Shown here in pieces: positions 1-9,091 of a stretch of 64,000 nt of DNA. The stretch's first letter is position 1; each line of letters starts with the position of its first letter. The notes under the pieces are model-generated. The model saw nothing but the letters and a program-made list of their open reading frames with translations, was not told the DNA's origin and searched no databases. Where the stretch lies: contig NZ_QUZT01000011.1 of NCBI RefSeq assembly GCF_004682045.1, forward strand, positions 56,096 to 120,095, read 5' to 3'. A program made the translations under genes and the position numbers. This DNA comes from Pseudomonas nabeulensis (GTDB taxonomy: Bacteria > Pseudomonadota > Gammaproteobacteria > Pseudomonadales > Pseudomonadaceae).

Positions 1-17
1 CTATAAATTTGTTTATA

Positions 18-36
18 AGCGGAGTCATGCTCCGCT
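18..36 (-). terminator. Stem-loop downstream of the small secreted protein gene
   Basis: A perfect 7-bp stem (AGCGGAG/CTCCGCT) with a 5-nt loop begins just after the stop codon of the minus-strand gene at 42-356. On the minus strand it is followed by an A/T-rich run but no clean T tract, so termination is inferred and may be weak. Confidence 0.5.
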
Positions 37-41
37 ATTGG

Positions 42-356
42 TTATTTCGGCGTGCAGGCCAAGGCAATGCGCATCTTGATAATGGCGCGGTTGAACTTGA
101 CGGTGGTGTTGGTGCTTTTACCGGCGGGTACGGTGACCGTACGCCGACGCGGCGACTCCGGGCCGTTGGTGAAGACTACCGAGCACACGGCATCGTGGAT
201 GCCGTAGTTATTGAGCTGGATCGAACTGATATCGCCGTCCACATCGGAGGCGGTGTAGTCGATGCTCACGCCATCGATCTTTTTGGTGACGTCGATCGGG
301 TAGGCAAATGCACTCATCGGCAGCAACGCCAGCAACACACAACAGAATTTTCTCAT
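42..356 (-). CDS. Small secreted hypothetical protein
   Basis: A 104-residue protein of unknown function. The start at 356 is chosen because it opens with a textbook signal peptide (MRKFCCVLLALLPMSAFA, cleavage predicted near residue 18); the longer reading frame to 404 adds an N-terminus with no export signal. The mature part is beta-rich in appearance and has two cysteines that could form a disulphide, suggesting a small periplasmic or secreted domain. It is divergent from the LysR gene at 406 with about 50 bp between them, so they probably share a control region. I do not recognise a catalytic motif. Conserved small proteins of this kind are found in Pseudomonas, but I cannot name a function. 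Confidence 0.7.
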   Translation of the reverse strand: MRKFCCVLLALLPMSAFAYPIDVTKKIDGVSIDYTASDVDGDISSIQLNNYGIHDAVCSVVFTNGPESPRRRTVTVPAGKSTNTTVKFNRAIIKMRIALACTPK

Positions 357-405
357 TCGGTGGTCTCCAATAAGGACCGCCAGCTTAGGACAAGAGGAAC
401 CCATC

Positions 406-1329
406 TTGAAAGCGCCCCGCGTTACCCTCGATCAATGGCGCACGTTGCAGGCCGTGGTCGACCATGGCGGCTTCGCCCAGGCGGCCGAAGCGCTGCACCG
501 TTCGCAGTCTTCGGTGAGCTACACCGTGGCCCGCATGCAAGACCAGCTCGGCGTGCCACTGCTGCGCATCGACGGGCGCAAAGCCGTGCTCACCGACGCT
601 GGTGAAGTGCTGTTGCGCCGCTCCCGGCAACTGGTGAAGAACGCCAGCCAACTGGAAGACCTCGCCCACCATATGGAACAGGGCTGGGAAGCCGAAGTAC
701 GCCTGGTAGTGGACGCGGCGTACCCCAATGCGCGTCTTGTGCGTGCCCTCTCCGCCTTTATGCCCCAGAGTCGTGGTTGCCGCGTGCGCCTGCGCGAAGA
801 AGTGTTGTCCGGCGTAGAAGAGCTGCTGATAGAAGGCGTGGCCGACCTGGCCATTTGCGGTTTCAGCATCCCCGGTTACCTGGGCACGGAAATGAGCGAC
901 GTGGAATTTGTCGCCGTGGCCCACCCCGAACACGCCCTGCACCGCATGAACCGCGAACTGAGTTTCCAGGACCTGGAAAGCCAGATGCAGGTGGTGATCC
1001 GCGACTCCGGTCGCCAGCAACCCCGTGATGTGGGCTGGCTCGGCGCCGAGCAACGCTGGACCGTCGGCAGCCTGGCCACCGCCGCCTCCTTCGTGGGCAG
1101 CGGCCTGGGCTTCGCCTGGCTGCCCCGCCACATGATCGAGCGCGAACTCGCCGAGGGCGTGCTCAAGCAGCTACCCTTGGAACAGGGCGGCAGCCGCCAC
1201 CCCACGTTCTACCTGTACTCGAACAAAGACAAACCCTTGGGGCCGGCGACGCAGATCCTCGTCGAACTGCTGCGCACCTTTGACACCGCCCCCCTGGACG
1301 CGCCGTTCGCCGCCCCCCAGCAAGCCTGA
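406..1329 (+). CDS. LysR-family transcriptional regulator
   Basis: A 307-residue LTTR of normal family length. The N-terminal winged helix-turn-helix spans about residues 6-65 (TLDQWRTLQAVVDHGGFAQA, then the SQSSVS recognition-helix region). The rest is a periplasmic-binding-protein-like effector domain. The start is a TTG at 406, supported by an AGAGGA Shine-Dalgarno 7 bases upstream. It is divergent from the small secreted protein gene and is followed after 14 bases by an alpha/beta hydrolase, which may be co-transcribed. The effector and targets cannot be read from sequence. Confidence 0.9.
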   Translation: MKAPRVTLDQWRTLQAVVDHGGFAQAAEALHRSQSSVSYTVARMQDQLGVPLLRIDGRKAVLTDAGEVLLRRSRQLVKNASQLEDLAHHMEQGWEAEVRLVVDAAYPNARLVRALSAFMPQSRGCRVRLREEVLSGVEELLIEGVADLAICGFSIPGYLGTEMSDVEFVAVAHPEHALHRMNRELSFQDLESQMQVVIRDSGRQQPRDVGWLGAEQRWTVGSLATAASFVGSGLGFAWLPRHMIERELAEGVLKQLPLEQGGSRHPTFYLYSNKDKPLGPATQILVELLRTFDTAPLDAPFAAPQQA

Positions 1330-1343
1330 AACGGAGTTCATGC

Positions 1344-2147
1344 ATGGCCTGGTTCGACCACGAAGGATGCAGCCTGCACTATGAGGAATACGGACGCGGC
1401 ACGCCGCTGATCCTGATCCACGGCCTGGGCTCCAGCAGCCAGGATTGGGAATTGCAAATCCCGGTATTGGCCAGGCATTACCGTCTGATCGTGGTGGACG
1501 TGCGCGGGCATGGACGCTCCGACAAACCTCGCGAGCGCTACAGCATCCAGGGCTTCACGTTCGACCTGCTTGCGTTGATCGAACACCTGGACCTGCCGCC
1601 CGCCCATGTGGTGGGCTTATCCATGGGCGGCATGATCGCGTTCCAGTTGGCGGTGGACGAACCGGCGCAGGTCAAGAGCCTGTGTATCGTCAACAGCGCG
1701 CCCGAGGTCAAGGTGCGCAGTGCCGATGATTATTGGCAGTGGACCAAGCGCTGGAGCCTGGCGCGCATGCTCAGCCTGGCCACCATCGGCAAGGCGTTGG
1801 GCGACCGATTATTTCCCAAACCTGAACAGGCCGACCTGCGCCGCAAGATGGTCGAACGCTGGGCAAAAAACGACAAACGTGCTTATCTCGCCAGCTTCGA
1901 TGCGATTGTGGGCTGGGGTGTGCAGGAACGACTTTCGAGGATTGCCTGTCCAACCCTGGTCATCAGCGCCGACCACGACTACACCCCCGTGGCGCACAAA
2001 GAAAACTATGTAAAACTGCTGCCCGATGCGCGGCTGGTGGTGATCGAAGATTCCCGCCACGCCACGCCCTTGGACCAACCCGAAGTCTTTAACGCAACCC
2101 TGCTCGAATTTCTAAAGACAGTCGAAACCACTACCCAGGATCACTGA
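1344..2147 (+). CDS. Alpha/beta-fold hydrolase
   Basis: A 267-residue alpha/beta hydrolase without a signal peptide, so cytoplasmic. The oxyanion-hole motif HGLG is at about residues 26-29, the nucleophile elbow GLSMGG places Ser93, and the likely acid and base are Asp210 (SADHD) and His239 (DSRHATP). The fold and triad match the lactonase/esterase/haloperoxidase-like group of the superfamily; the substrate is not determinable. It starts 14 bases after the LysR gene and ends 3 bases before ppiA, so the three genes probably form one transcription unit. Confidence 0.88.
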   Translation: MAWFDHEGCSLHYEEYGRGTPLILIHGLGSSSQDWELQIPVLARHYRLIVVDVRGHGRSDKPRERYSIQGFTFDLLALIEHLDLPPAHVVGLSMGGMIAFQLAVDEPAQVKSLCIVNSAPEVKVRSADDYWQWTKRWSLARMLSLATIGKALGDRLFPKPEQADLRRKMVERWAKNDKRAYLASFDAIVGWGVQERLSRIACPTLVISADHDYTPVAHKENYVKLLPDARLVVIEDSRHATPLDQPEVFNATLLEFLKTVETTTQDH

Positions 2148-2150
2148 CCC

Positions 2151-2714
2151 ATGTTGAAAAAAATCGCCTTCTTTGCCGGTTCTGTTCTGTTCGCAGCCAA
2201 CCTGATGGCGGCCCAGCCGGCAAAGGCACCGCACGTGCTGATCACCACCACCAACGGCGAGATTGAAATCGAACTGGACCCGGTCAAGGCGCCCATCAGC
2301 ACCAAGAACTTCCTGGCCTATGTCGACAAAGGCTTCTACACCAACACGATTTTCCACCGTGTGATCCCGGGCTTTATGGTCCAGGGCGGCGGGTTCACCG
2401 CGCAGATGTCGCAAAAGCCGACCGAAGCGCCGATCAAGAACGAGGCCAGCAACGGCCTGCATAACGTACGCGGCACCCTGTCCATGGCCCGCACCAACGA
2501 CCCGAATTCGGCCACCAGCCAATTCTTCATCAACGTTGCCGACAATGCCTTCCTCGACCCAGGTCGCGATGCCGGTTACGCGGTGTTCGCCAAAGTGGTC
2601 AAGGGCATGGACGTGGTCGACATCATCGTCAACTCCCAGACCACCACCAAACAGGGCATGCAGAACGTGCCAATCGATCCTGTTGTGATCAAGTCGGCCA
2701 AGCGCATCGACTGA
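2151..2714 (+). CDS. ppiA: Periplasmic peptidyl-prolyl cis-trans isomerase (cyclophilin type)
   Basis: A 187-residue cyclophilin with a signal peptide ([20 protein letters not shown]), placing it in the periplasm. The cyclophilin core is clear: the [13 protein letters not shown] segment contains the catalytic Arg and the Phe/Met/Gln pocket residues, and GTLSMAR and SQFFIN follow in the usual order. Length matches PpiA. It catalyses proline cis-trans isomerisation during folding of exported proteins. It follows the alpha/beta hydrolase gene by 3 bases. Confidence 0.93.
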   Translation: MLKKIAFFAGSVLFAANLMAAQPAKAPHVLITTTNGEIEIELDPVKAPISTKNFLAYVDKGFYTNTIFHRVIPGFMVQGGGFTAQMSQKPTEAPIKNEASNGLHNVRGTLSMARTNDPNSATSQFFINVADNAFLDPGRDAGYAVFAKVVKGMDVVDIIVNSQTTTKQGMQNVPIDPVVIKSAKRID

Positions 2715-2742
2715 GGTCAACAGGGCTTTACTCAGGTAGCCC

Positions 2743-2808
2743 CGCGCGGCGCTCACAAGGCACCGCGCGTATTTGAAAGGAGAGCCCGCACCGCGGGCGT
2801 CAGACTTA
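2743..2808 (+). promoter_or_regulatory. Hairpin-rich leader; Shine-Dalgarno separated from start by a stem-loop
   Basis: Between ppiA and the ABC exporter are two inverted repeats. The first (2743-2749 with 2763-2769, CGCGCGG/CCGCGCG, 13-nt loop) may end ppiA transcripts. The second is a perfect 6-bp stem with a 3-nt loop (2784-2789 with 2793-2798, GCCCGC/GCGGGC). It lies between a strong Shine-Dalgarno (GAAAGGAG, 2775-2782) and the likely ATG at 2809. The linear distance of 26 bases is too long; folding the hairpin reduces it to about 11. That it works this way is inference. Confidence 0.4.
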
Positions 2809-4641
2809 ATGCTCTATCGTCGCTTTGAACAACTGATCGATATTTTCCGCGACGCGCCCAGCGCCGCCCCGCCCGACAAAGTCCTGCCCTTCTACCTCTA
2901 CTACCTGCGCCAGGTATGGCCGCACTTCGCCGCCTTGCTGGTAGTCGGCCTGATCGGCGCGCTCATCGAAGTGGCACTGTTCAGCTACCTGAGCCGCATC
3001 ATCGACCTGGCCCAGGGCACGCCGCCGGCGAACTTCTTCCAAATGCACAGCGCCGAGCTGATCTGGATGGCCGTGGTCGCGCTGCTGTTGCGCCCGATTT
3101 TCGGCGCGCTGCATGACCTGCTGGTGCACCAGACCATCAGCCCCGGCATGACCAGCCTGATTCGCTGGCAGAACCATAGCTACGTGCTCAAGCAGAGCCT
3201 GAACTTCTTCCAGAACGACTTCGCCGGGCGCATCGCCCAGCGCATCATGCAAACCGGCAACTCCCTGCGCGACTCCGCCGTGGCCGCCGTGGATGCGATC
3301 TGGCACGTGGCGATCTACGCCATCAGTTCCCTGGTGTTGTTTGCCGAGGCCGACTGGCGCCTGATGATCCCGCTGGTGACCTGGATCATCTGCTACAGCC
3401 TCGCCCTGCGCTACTTCGTGCCACGGGTGAAGGAGCGCTCGGTGATCTCCTCCGAAGCGCGCTCCAAATTGATGGGCCGTATCGTCGACGGCTACACCAA
3501 CATCACCACCTTGAAACTGTTCGCTCATACCCAATACGAGCAGCAGTACGCCAAGGAAGCGATCATCGAGCAGACCGAAAAAACCCAGCTGGCCAGCCGT
3601 GTGGTGACCAGCATGGACATCGTGATCACCACCATGAACGGCCTGCTGATTGTCACCACCACTGGCCTGGCGTTGTGGCTGTGGACGCAGTCGATGATCT
3701 CGGTGGGTGCGATTGCCCTGGCGACTGGCTTGGTGATCCGTATCGTCAACATGTCCGGCTGGATCATGTGGGTGGTCAACGGCATTTTCGAGAACATCGG
3801 CATGGTGCAGGACGGCCTGAAAACCATCGCCCAACCCTTGGCCGTCGTCGACCGCGAGAACGCCCCGCGCCTGAATGTGCCCCGGGGTGAAGTACGTTTC
3901 GAGCAGGTGGATTTTCACTACGGCAAAAAGAGCGGGATCATTGGCGGGCTGAACCTTACGATCAACGCCGGGGAAAAGATCGGCCTGATCGGGCCGTCCG
4001 GTGCGGGCAAGTCCACGCTGGTCAACCTGCTGCTGCGCCTGTACGACCTGCAAGGCGGGCGCATCCTCATCGACGGCCAGAACATCGCCGACGTCGCCCA
4101 GGAAACCCTGCGCGAACAGATCGGCATGATCACCCAGGACACTTCCCTGCTGCACCGCTCGATCCGCGACAACCTGCTGTACGGCAAGCCGGACGCCACC
4201 GATGAAGAACTCTGGGCCGCCGTGCGCAAAGCCCGGGCCGATGAGTTCATTCCGCTGCTGTCGGACTCCGAAGGCCGTACCGGGCTCGACGCGCACGTCG
4301 GTGAGCGCGGGGTGAAACTATCCGGCGGGCAGCGCCAACGTATCGCCATCGCCCGCGTGCTGCTCAAGGACGCACCGATCCTGATCATGGACGAAGCCAC
4401 CTCGGCGCTGGACTCGGAAGTGGAAGCGGCGATCCAGGAAAGCCTGGAAACCCTGATGCAAGGCAAGACGGTGATCGCGATTGCGCACCGGCTGTCGACC
4501 ATTGCCCGGATGGATCGGTTGGTGGTGCTGGAGAAAGGCCAGATTGCCGAGAGTGGCAGCCATGCCGAGTTGCTGGCCCATGGTGGGTTGTATGCGCGGT
4601 TGTGGCAGCACCAGACCGGGGGATTTGTCGGTATCGACTGA
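2809..4641 (+). CDS. ABC exporter with fused permease and ATPase
   Basis: A half-transporter of 610 residues in the MsbA/multidrug-exporter layout. The N-terminal half has about six membrane segments; the C-terminal half is the nucleotide-binding domain. Visible motifs are Walker A GPSGAGKST (near residue 395), the signature LSGGQRQR (near 505), Walker B ILIMDEAT (near 525) and the H-loop IAHRLST. I chose the ATG at 2809; an in-frame TTG at 2773 would add 12 residues but lies on top of the Shine-Dalgarno. The substrate is unknown; this type works as a dimer, exporting lipids, drugs or peptides. The start context is unusual (see the leader entry). Confidence 0.9.
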   Translation: MLYRRFEQLIDIFRDAPSAAPPDKVLPFYLYYLRQVWPHFAALLVVGLIGALIEVALFSYLSRIIDLAQGTPPANFFQMHSAELIWMAVVALLLRPIFGALHDLLVHQTISPGMTSLIRWQNHSYVLKQSLNFFQNDFAGRIAQRIMQTGNSLRDSAVAAVDAIWHVAIYAISSLVLFAEADWRLMIPLVTWIICYSLALRYFVPRVKERSVISSEARSKLMGRIVDGYTNITTLKLFAHTQYEQQYAKEAIIEQTEKTQLASRVVTSMDIVITTMNGLLIVTTTGLALWLWTQSMISVGAIALATGLVIRIVNMSGWIMWVVNGIFENIGMVQDGLKTIAQPLAVVDRENAPRLNVPRGEVRFEQVDFHYGKKSGIIGGLNLTINAGEKIGLIGPSGAGKSTLVNLLLRLYDLQGGRILIDGQNIADVAQETLREQIGMITQDTSLLHRSIRDNLLYGKPDATDEELWAAVRKARADEFIPLLSDSEGRTGLDAHVGERGVKLSGGQRQRIAIARVLLKDAPILIMDEATSALDSEVEAAIQESLETLMQGKTVIAIAHRLSTIARMDRLVVLEKGQIAESGSHAELLAHGGLYARLWQHQTGGFVGID

Positions 4642-4668
4642 CGATTCCAAACCCTATGCAATTCAAAC

Positions 4669-4757
4669 TGTGGGAGGGGGCTTGCCCCCGATAGCGGTAG
4701 ATCAGTCAATGATGTATTGGCTGACACCCCGCAATCGGGGGCAAGCCCCCTCCCACA
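4669..4757. repeat. REP pair (inverted REP doublet)
   Basis: Two Pseudomonas REP palindromes in inverted orientation, tgtgggagggggcttgcccc and its reverse complement, separated by about 40 bases between the ABC exporter and aqpZ. Such doublets are mobilised by RAYT transposases; none is encoded in this window. Confidence 0.9.
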
Positions 4758-4911
4758 TTTACCCGCATCAATTCAGGTTTTTGTGGAGGCCTGGATTTGT
4801 GCCACAACCATGCTGTACTCACAGCAGTGCCCAGACGGGCGCTGAAGTAAATCTGCAGGGAGCATCACTGATTTACTGTTTCGGTAGAGCGATCTATCAA
4901 GGACGTGTTCC

Positions 4912-5613
4912 ATGTCTTTGTTCAAGCGTTCAGTCACGGAGGGGTTGGGTACGTTTTGGCTGGTGTTGGGCGGTTGCGGGAGTGCGGTGTTGGCCGCAGC
5001 GTTCCCCGCAGTCGGGATCGGGTTGTTGGGGGTGGCCCTGGCATTCGGGCTGACGGTGCTGACCATGGCCTTTGCCATCGGGCATATCAGCGGGTGTCAC
5101 CTCAACCCGGCGGTATCGGTGGGGCTGGTCGTGGGCGGAAGATTTCCGGCCAGGGAGTTACCGGCGTACATCGTCTCCCAAGTCATCGGTGGCACCATCG
5201 CCGCTGCGTTGTTGTATTTCATTGCCAGCGGCAAACCAGGGTTTGAACTGGCGTCAGGCCTGGCGTCCAACGGCTATGGCGAGCATTCGCCCGGCGGTTA
5301 TTCGATGGCGGCAGGGTTTGTGTGCGAACTGGTGATGACGGCGATGTTCGTGCTGATCATCCTCGGCGCCACCGACCATCGCGCCCCGAAGGGCCTCGCG
5401 CCCATCGCCATTGGCCTGGCGTTAACGTTGATCCACCTGATCTCCATCCCCGTCACCAACACCTCGGTCAACCCCGCTCGCAGTACCGGCCCGGCCTTGA
5501 TCGTCGGCGGTTGGGCGATCCAGCAATTGTGGATGTTCTGGCTCGCGCCGATTCTGGGTGCGGTGGTGGGTGGATTTGTCTATCGATGGCTGGGCAAGGA
5601 GGAGCCGGCCTGA
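4912..5613 (+). CDS. aqpZ: Aquaporin Z
   Basis: A 233-residue MIP-family channel in the inner membrane with six predicted membrane spans. Both half-helix selectivity motifs are intact: HLNPAVS near residue 63 and SVNPARS near residue 186. The second-motif arginine with a His in helix 5 ([10 protein letters not shown]) is the aromatic/arginine filter pattern of water-specific AqpZ rather than glycerol facilitators. Length and N-terminus ([18 protein letters not shown]) fit AqpZ. It stands alone between REP elements and a convergent toxin-antitoxin pair. Confidence 0.95.
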   Translation: MSLFKRSVTEGLGTFWLVLGGCGSAVLAAAFPAVGIGLLGVALAFGLTVLTMAFAIGHISGCHLNPAVSVGLVVGGRFPARELPAYIVSQVIGGTIAAALLYFIASGKPGFELASGLASNGYGEHSPGGYSMAAGFVCELVMTAMFVLIILGATDHRAPKGLAPIAIGLALTLIHLISIPVTNTSVNPARSTGPALIVGGWAIQQLWMFWLAPILGAVVGGFVYRWLGKEEPA

Positions 5614-5626
5614 GGCAATGCCGAGC

Positions 5627-5654
5627 CAGCCCTACCGAACACTCGGCAGGGCTG
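5627..5654. terminator. Hairpin between convergent aqpZ and brnA
   Basis: A 12-position stem with one mismatch (CAGCCCTACCGA with TCGGCAGGGCTG, 4-nt loop) begins 14 bases after the aqpZ stop and ends 18 bases before the brnA stop on the other strand. Its placement suits a shared bidirectional terminator, although no strong T tract follows. Confidence 0.5.
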
Positions 5655-5672
5655 CGCTCAATAAATAGCGGT

Positions 5673-5921
5673 TCAGCCTTGATGAGCCTTCATGTACTGG
5701 CGTAGCAACTGATTAATCCGCGTCTGGTAACCCGTTCCCTGCCCCTTGAACCATTCCAGTACATCAGCATCCAGCCGAATCGTCACCGCCTGCTTCACCG
5801 GAACACGCAATTCGGCACGTCGGAAAAACTCGGCGTCCAGCTCAGGAATATCACCGGTATCGATGTCTTGATCATTCATCTTGGCCAAGCGCTCCCAATC
5901 AGTCTTCGATGTTTGCGTCAT
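5673..5921 (-). CDS. brnA: BrnA-family antitoxin
   Basis: An 82-residue antitoxin. The C-terminal half (VTIRLDADVLEWFKGQGTGY then QTRINQLLRQYMKAH) is the ribbon-helix-helix-like domain typical of BrnA/CopG-type antitoxins; the acidic N-terminal half probably wraps the toxin. It is downstream of and overlaps brnT by 23 bases, the usual toxin-first order of this family. Family members neutralise BrnT and repress their own promoter. Confidence 0.88.
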   Translation of the reverse strand: MTQTSKTDWERLAKMNDQDIDTGDIPELDAEFFRRAELRVPVKQAVTIRLDADVLEWFKGQGTGYQTRINQLLRQYMKAHQG

Positions 5922-6177
5922 AGTATTTGGCCTCCTTCTTGGTTGCTTTCCGGGCGGAGATGATACGAATCACATCACCACGCCGTTCGGTGTATACGAC
6001 CACACCTATTAACAATTTGATCCAGCCAATGCCGATCCACCGTTCTTCGCCATAATCCACTCGATCATCGCGTAAGGCCAGCATTGGATGCCGGAAGATA
6101 TCGGGGACGTCATTGAAATCGATGCCGTGCTTAGCAATATTGGCTTCATTCTTGGACTCATCCCATTCAAAAAGCAT
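5899..6177 (-). CDS. brnT: BrnT-family ribonuclease toxin
   Basis: A 92-residue BrnT toxin. The family signatures are present in order: FEWDESKNEANIAKHGIDF at the N-terminus, a central RWIGIG strand, and RIISARKATKKEAKYY at the C-terminus with the Arg and Tyr implicated in RNA cleavage in this RelE-like fold. The frame is intact, so the toxin is probably active. It is co-expressed with brnA, and a perfect palindrome lies just upstream. Confidence 0.9.
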   Translation of the reverse strand: MLFEWDESKNEANIAKHGIDFNDVPDIFRHPMLALRDDRVDYGEERWIGIGWIKLLIGVVVYTERRGDVIRIISARKATKKEAKYYDANIED

Positions 6178-6183
6178 CGCACA

Positions 6184-6211
6184 TCCTGTATTTACTTTTG
6201 TACATACAGGA
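6184..6211 (-). promoter_or_regulatory. Palindromic operator upstream of brnT-brnA
   Basis: A perfect 8-bp inverted repeat, TCCTGTAT/ATACAGGA, with a 12-bp spacer begins 7 bases upstream of the brnT start. BrnA-type antitoxins autorepress by binding such palindromes, so this is the likely operator. The seen part is the palindrome; the function is inferred from position. Confidence 0.6.
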
Positions 6212-6254
6212 TAGTGATTTAATTCTTGATTGAAAGTCCCGCCAGACCGGAGGT

Positions 6255-7391
6255 TCAGTCTTGTCGATACGGCAGCGCCGCCCTCGCCTCCTGCGCATAC
6301 GCCTCAATCCCCAGCCGCTCACGCGCCAGGAAATCCTCCACGGCACTCTTCAATCCCGGATGGCGCAAGTAGTGCCAGGACCGCGTAATCACCGGTTCGA
6401 ACCCGCGAATCAGCTTGTGCTCGCCCTGTGCCCCGGCGTCGAAACGTTGCAGCCCGTGGGCAATGGCATAGTCCATGCCCTGGTAGAAACAGGTTTCGAA
6501 ATGCAAACGGTCGAATTCCGCCAGGCAACCCCAGTAGCGGCCATAGAAGCTGTCACCCCCGATCAAGCTGAACGCCATGGCCACCGGGCGGGTGCCTTGT
6601 TTGGCCAGCACCACGCGAATGGCCTCGGGCATGCGCTCGGCCAGCAGGCTGAAAAACGCGCGGGTCAGGTAGGGCGCCTGGCGGCGCACCGCGTAGGTGT
6701 TGGCGTAGCAGGCGTAGACAAAATCCCACTGCGCTTCGCTCAGTTCATGGCCTTGCAGCCATTCGAAGTCGATGCCCTGCCCCGCCACTTGTTCGCGCTC
6801 TTTGCGCATCTGTTTGCGCTTGCGTGAGCTAAGTGCGTCGAGAAAATCCTGGAAGTCGCGATAGCCCCGGTTCTGCCAGTGAAATTGGCAGCCCAGGCGC
6901 TGCAACCAACCCGGCTGTTCGGCAAGGGCCGTGTCGGCCAACGGGTCGGTGAAGTTGATATGGGCGCTGGAAAGCCCTTCGATCTCCAGGTAGCCCGGCA
7001 GGCTTTTCAGCAGTTCGAAACCGTCCTCGGCACTCGCTGCCAGCACCCGCGGACCGCTCACCGGGCTGAACGGCACCGCCGTGAGTAACTTGGGGTAGTA
7101 ATTGATACCCGCCCGCTCACAGGCATCGGCCCAGCCATGATCAAACACGTACTCGCCGTAGGAATGCCATTTGCGATAGCTGGGCAGCGCCGCCACCAGC
7201 CGCTCACCCTCCCAGTGCAACAAATGCTCCGGCTGCCAGCCTGACTGCGGGCCCAGGCTGGCGCTGTCTTCCAGCGCACTGAGGAACGCGTGCCGTACAA
7301 ACGGCTGGGCCTGCGGCACCAGTGCATCCCAAGTCTGCGGGGCGATTTCGGACAGGCTGTCCAGGCGTTGCAGCGGCATCGGCATCCTCAC
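6255..7391 (-). CDS. FemAB-like GNAT acetyltransferase (DUF482/PF04339 type)
   Basis: A 378-residue protein of the peptidogalycan-biosynthesis/FemAB-like family. Recognisable blocks are the HAFLSALEDSASLGPQSGW N-terminal signature, the KWHSYGEYVFDHGWADA block, the basic SSRKRKQMRKEREQV stretch near residue 195, and the C-terminal SLIGGDSFYGRYWGC and GEHKLIRGFEP blocks. No signal peptide or membrane segment, so cytoplasmic. The fold is two tandem GNAT domains; the acceptor is not experimentally known for the family. Confidence 0.85.
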   Translation of the reverse strand: MRMPMPLQRLDSLSEIAPQTWDALVPQAQPFVRHAFLSALEDSASLGPQSGWQPEHLLHWEGERLVAALPSYRKWHSYGEYVFDHGWADACERAGINYYPKLLTAVPFSPVSGPRVLAASAEDGFELLKSLPGYLEIEGLSSAHINFTDPLADTALAEQPGWLQRLGCQFHWQNRGYRDFQDFLDALSSRKRKQMRKEREQVAGQGIDFEWLQGHELSEAQWDFVYACYANTYAVRRQAPYLTRAFFSLLAERMPEAIRVVLAKQGTRPVAMAFSLIGGDSFYGRYWGCLAEFDRLHFETCFYQGMDYAIAHGLQRFDAGAQGEHKLIRGFEPVITRSWHYLRHPGLKSAVEDFLARERLGIEAYAQEARAALPYRQD

Positions 7392-7662
7392 GGGTTCGGG
7401 GTGTGAAAGCCTGGCGAGTATCGCCGATCAGCCGGTTTCGCACACCCTCAAATCGCGCGACAAGGCTCTAGCCCGATAGTTCCAACCTTAAATATTTTGT
7501 CATCCGAATGACATCACTTCGCCACTGCGCCGTCATAAACCATCGTGATAATGACGCCTGTTTTTAGAGCGCCTGGTTCTACCAAGCGGCTATTTTTCCG
7601 TCCGTCATCGGTCGGTTGTGCCCTGGATGGTTTGCCATCCCTCCTCACCTTCGGAGATTGAT

Positions 7663-8985
7663 ATGCGTCTTGCTTCCACTAAAACTGCGGCGATTCTGTG
7701 CGGCGGCCTGCTATTGGCCGTGAGCGTTCCGGCCAGCGCTGCAGTCGACGCTAAATTGCTCGACATGCTCAAGGCCAACGGCCAGATCACTGCCGCGCAG
7801 TACACCGAGTTGCAAACCGAACTGGCCAAGGATCAGAAAGAAAAGCAGATCGCCCAGCAGGCTCAGCAAGAGACCAATGAGCAGATCGCGGCCACCGCGA
7901 AGAAAACCGATGCGCTGAGCAGCTTCGACCAGAAATTGGCCTGGGCGGCCAAGACTCAGTTCAAGGGTGACGTACGCTTCCGTCAGGAAACCGTGAAAAT
8001 CCAGGGCGAATCCAACAACGGCGGCCGCGACAAGGACCGTCAGCGCATCCGTGCCCGCCTGGGTGCCTACACCGAGATCAACTCGCAAGTCGACACAGGT
8101 ATCCGCATCGCCACCGGCAGCAGCGATGACGCCCGTTCGACCAACCAGGATCAGGACAACTACTTCGACAAGAAGTCGATCTGGCTTGACCTCGGCTACA
8201 TCGACTACCACCCGGACCAGATCAAGAACCTGCACGTGATTGGCGGCAAGATGCTGCAACCGTGGGTGAACATGGGTGATGTGATCTGGGATAGCGACAT
8301 CAACCCGGAAGGCCTGGCCGTCACCTACAAATACCCATTGGGTAGCAGCGCCGAACTGTTCGGTAGCCTCGGTAACTACAACCTCAAGGACAACGTCGAC
8401 GGCGACGGCGTGCAGTTCCGCCACGACCTGCGCCTGACCTCCGGCCAATTGGGGACGCGCTTCTCGGTCACTGACAACCTGAAAATGACCCTGGGCGGCA
8501 GCGTCTACGCCTACCAGAATGACAAGGACAGCCGCTGCACGACCACCACCACGCCTTGCGCACTGGCAGTCAACGGCAACTCCGCCGACAACCAATTCCG
8601 TCTGTATGAAGGTTTTGCCCAAGCCGACATCGGCGGCCTGGCAGTACCGCTGGCGTTCTACGGCCAATACGTGAAAAACAACGACGCCGTGACCGATCAG
8701 GACACCGCCTGGTTGCTCGGTGCCAAGTCCAAGGTGTTCGGTTTCAACCTGGACTACAACTACCGCGATATCCAACGTAACGCCGTGGTTGGCGCCTTCA
8801 CCGACTCCGACTTCGCCAACGGCACCACCGGTTCGCGCGGCCACAAGTTGAAGGTCAGCTACGACATCGACAAGAACTTCGCCCTCGGTGCCACATACTT
8901 CCTGACCAAGGCCGACTACGCCAGCCGCACCCAGCGTGACGCCAACACCAATACCCTGCAGTTGGACGCAGAAGCCAAGTTCTAA
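7663..8985 (+). CDS. Outer-membrane porin with N-terminal coiled coil
   Basis: A 440-residue putative porin. The start at 7663 follows a GGAG Shine-Dalgarno and gives a clean signal peptide (ending ASA near residue 26). Residues about 30-90 are a Gln/Lys/Glu-rich coiled coil, as in trimeric porins that tether to peptidoglycan. The remainder alternates in beta-barrel fashion and ends in Phe (DAEAKF), the outer-membrane insertion signal. It fits the Porin_5-like family of Pseudomonas; the solute is unknown. A two-Cys loop (SRCTTTTTPCAL) may form a surface disulphide. Confidence 0.88.
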   Translation: MRLASTKTAAILCGGLLLAVSVPASAAVDAKLLDMLKANGQITAAQYTELQTELAKDQKEKQIAQQAQQETNEQIAATAKKTDALSSFDQKLAWAAKTQFKGDVRFRQETVKIQGESNNGGRDKDRQRIRARLGAYTEINSQVDTGIRIATGSSDDARSTNQDQDNYFDKKSIWLDLGYIDYHPDQIKNLHVIGGKMLQPWVNMGDVIWDSDINPEGLAVTYKYPLGSSAELFGSLGNYNLKDNVDGDGVQFRHDLRLTSGQLGTRFSVTDNLKMTLGGSVYAYQNDKDSRCTTTTTPCALAVNGNSADNQFRLYEGFAQADIGGLAVPLAFYGQYVKNNDAVTDQDTAWLLGAKSKVFGFNLDYNYRDIQRNAVVGAFTDSDFANGTTGSRGHKLKVSYDIDKNFALGATYFLTKADYASRTQRDANTNTLQLDAEAKF

Positions 8986-9091
8986 CCGTAAGTGTTCAAG
9001 CCTTGGGCCAGGACGGCCCGGGGTGGCTGCAACAGTCTTGCGTGGTTGGATCGATCCCCATCATCCGTTCGATTCCGCCACGCGAGCCTGC

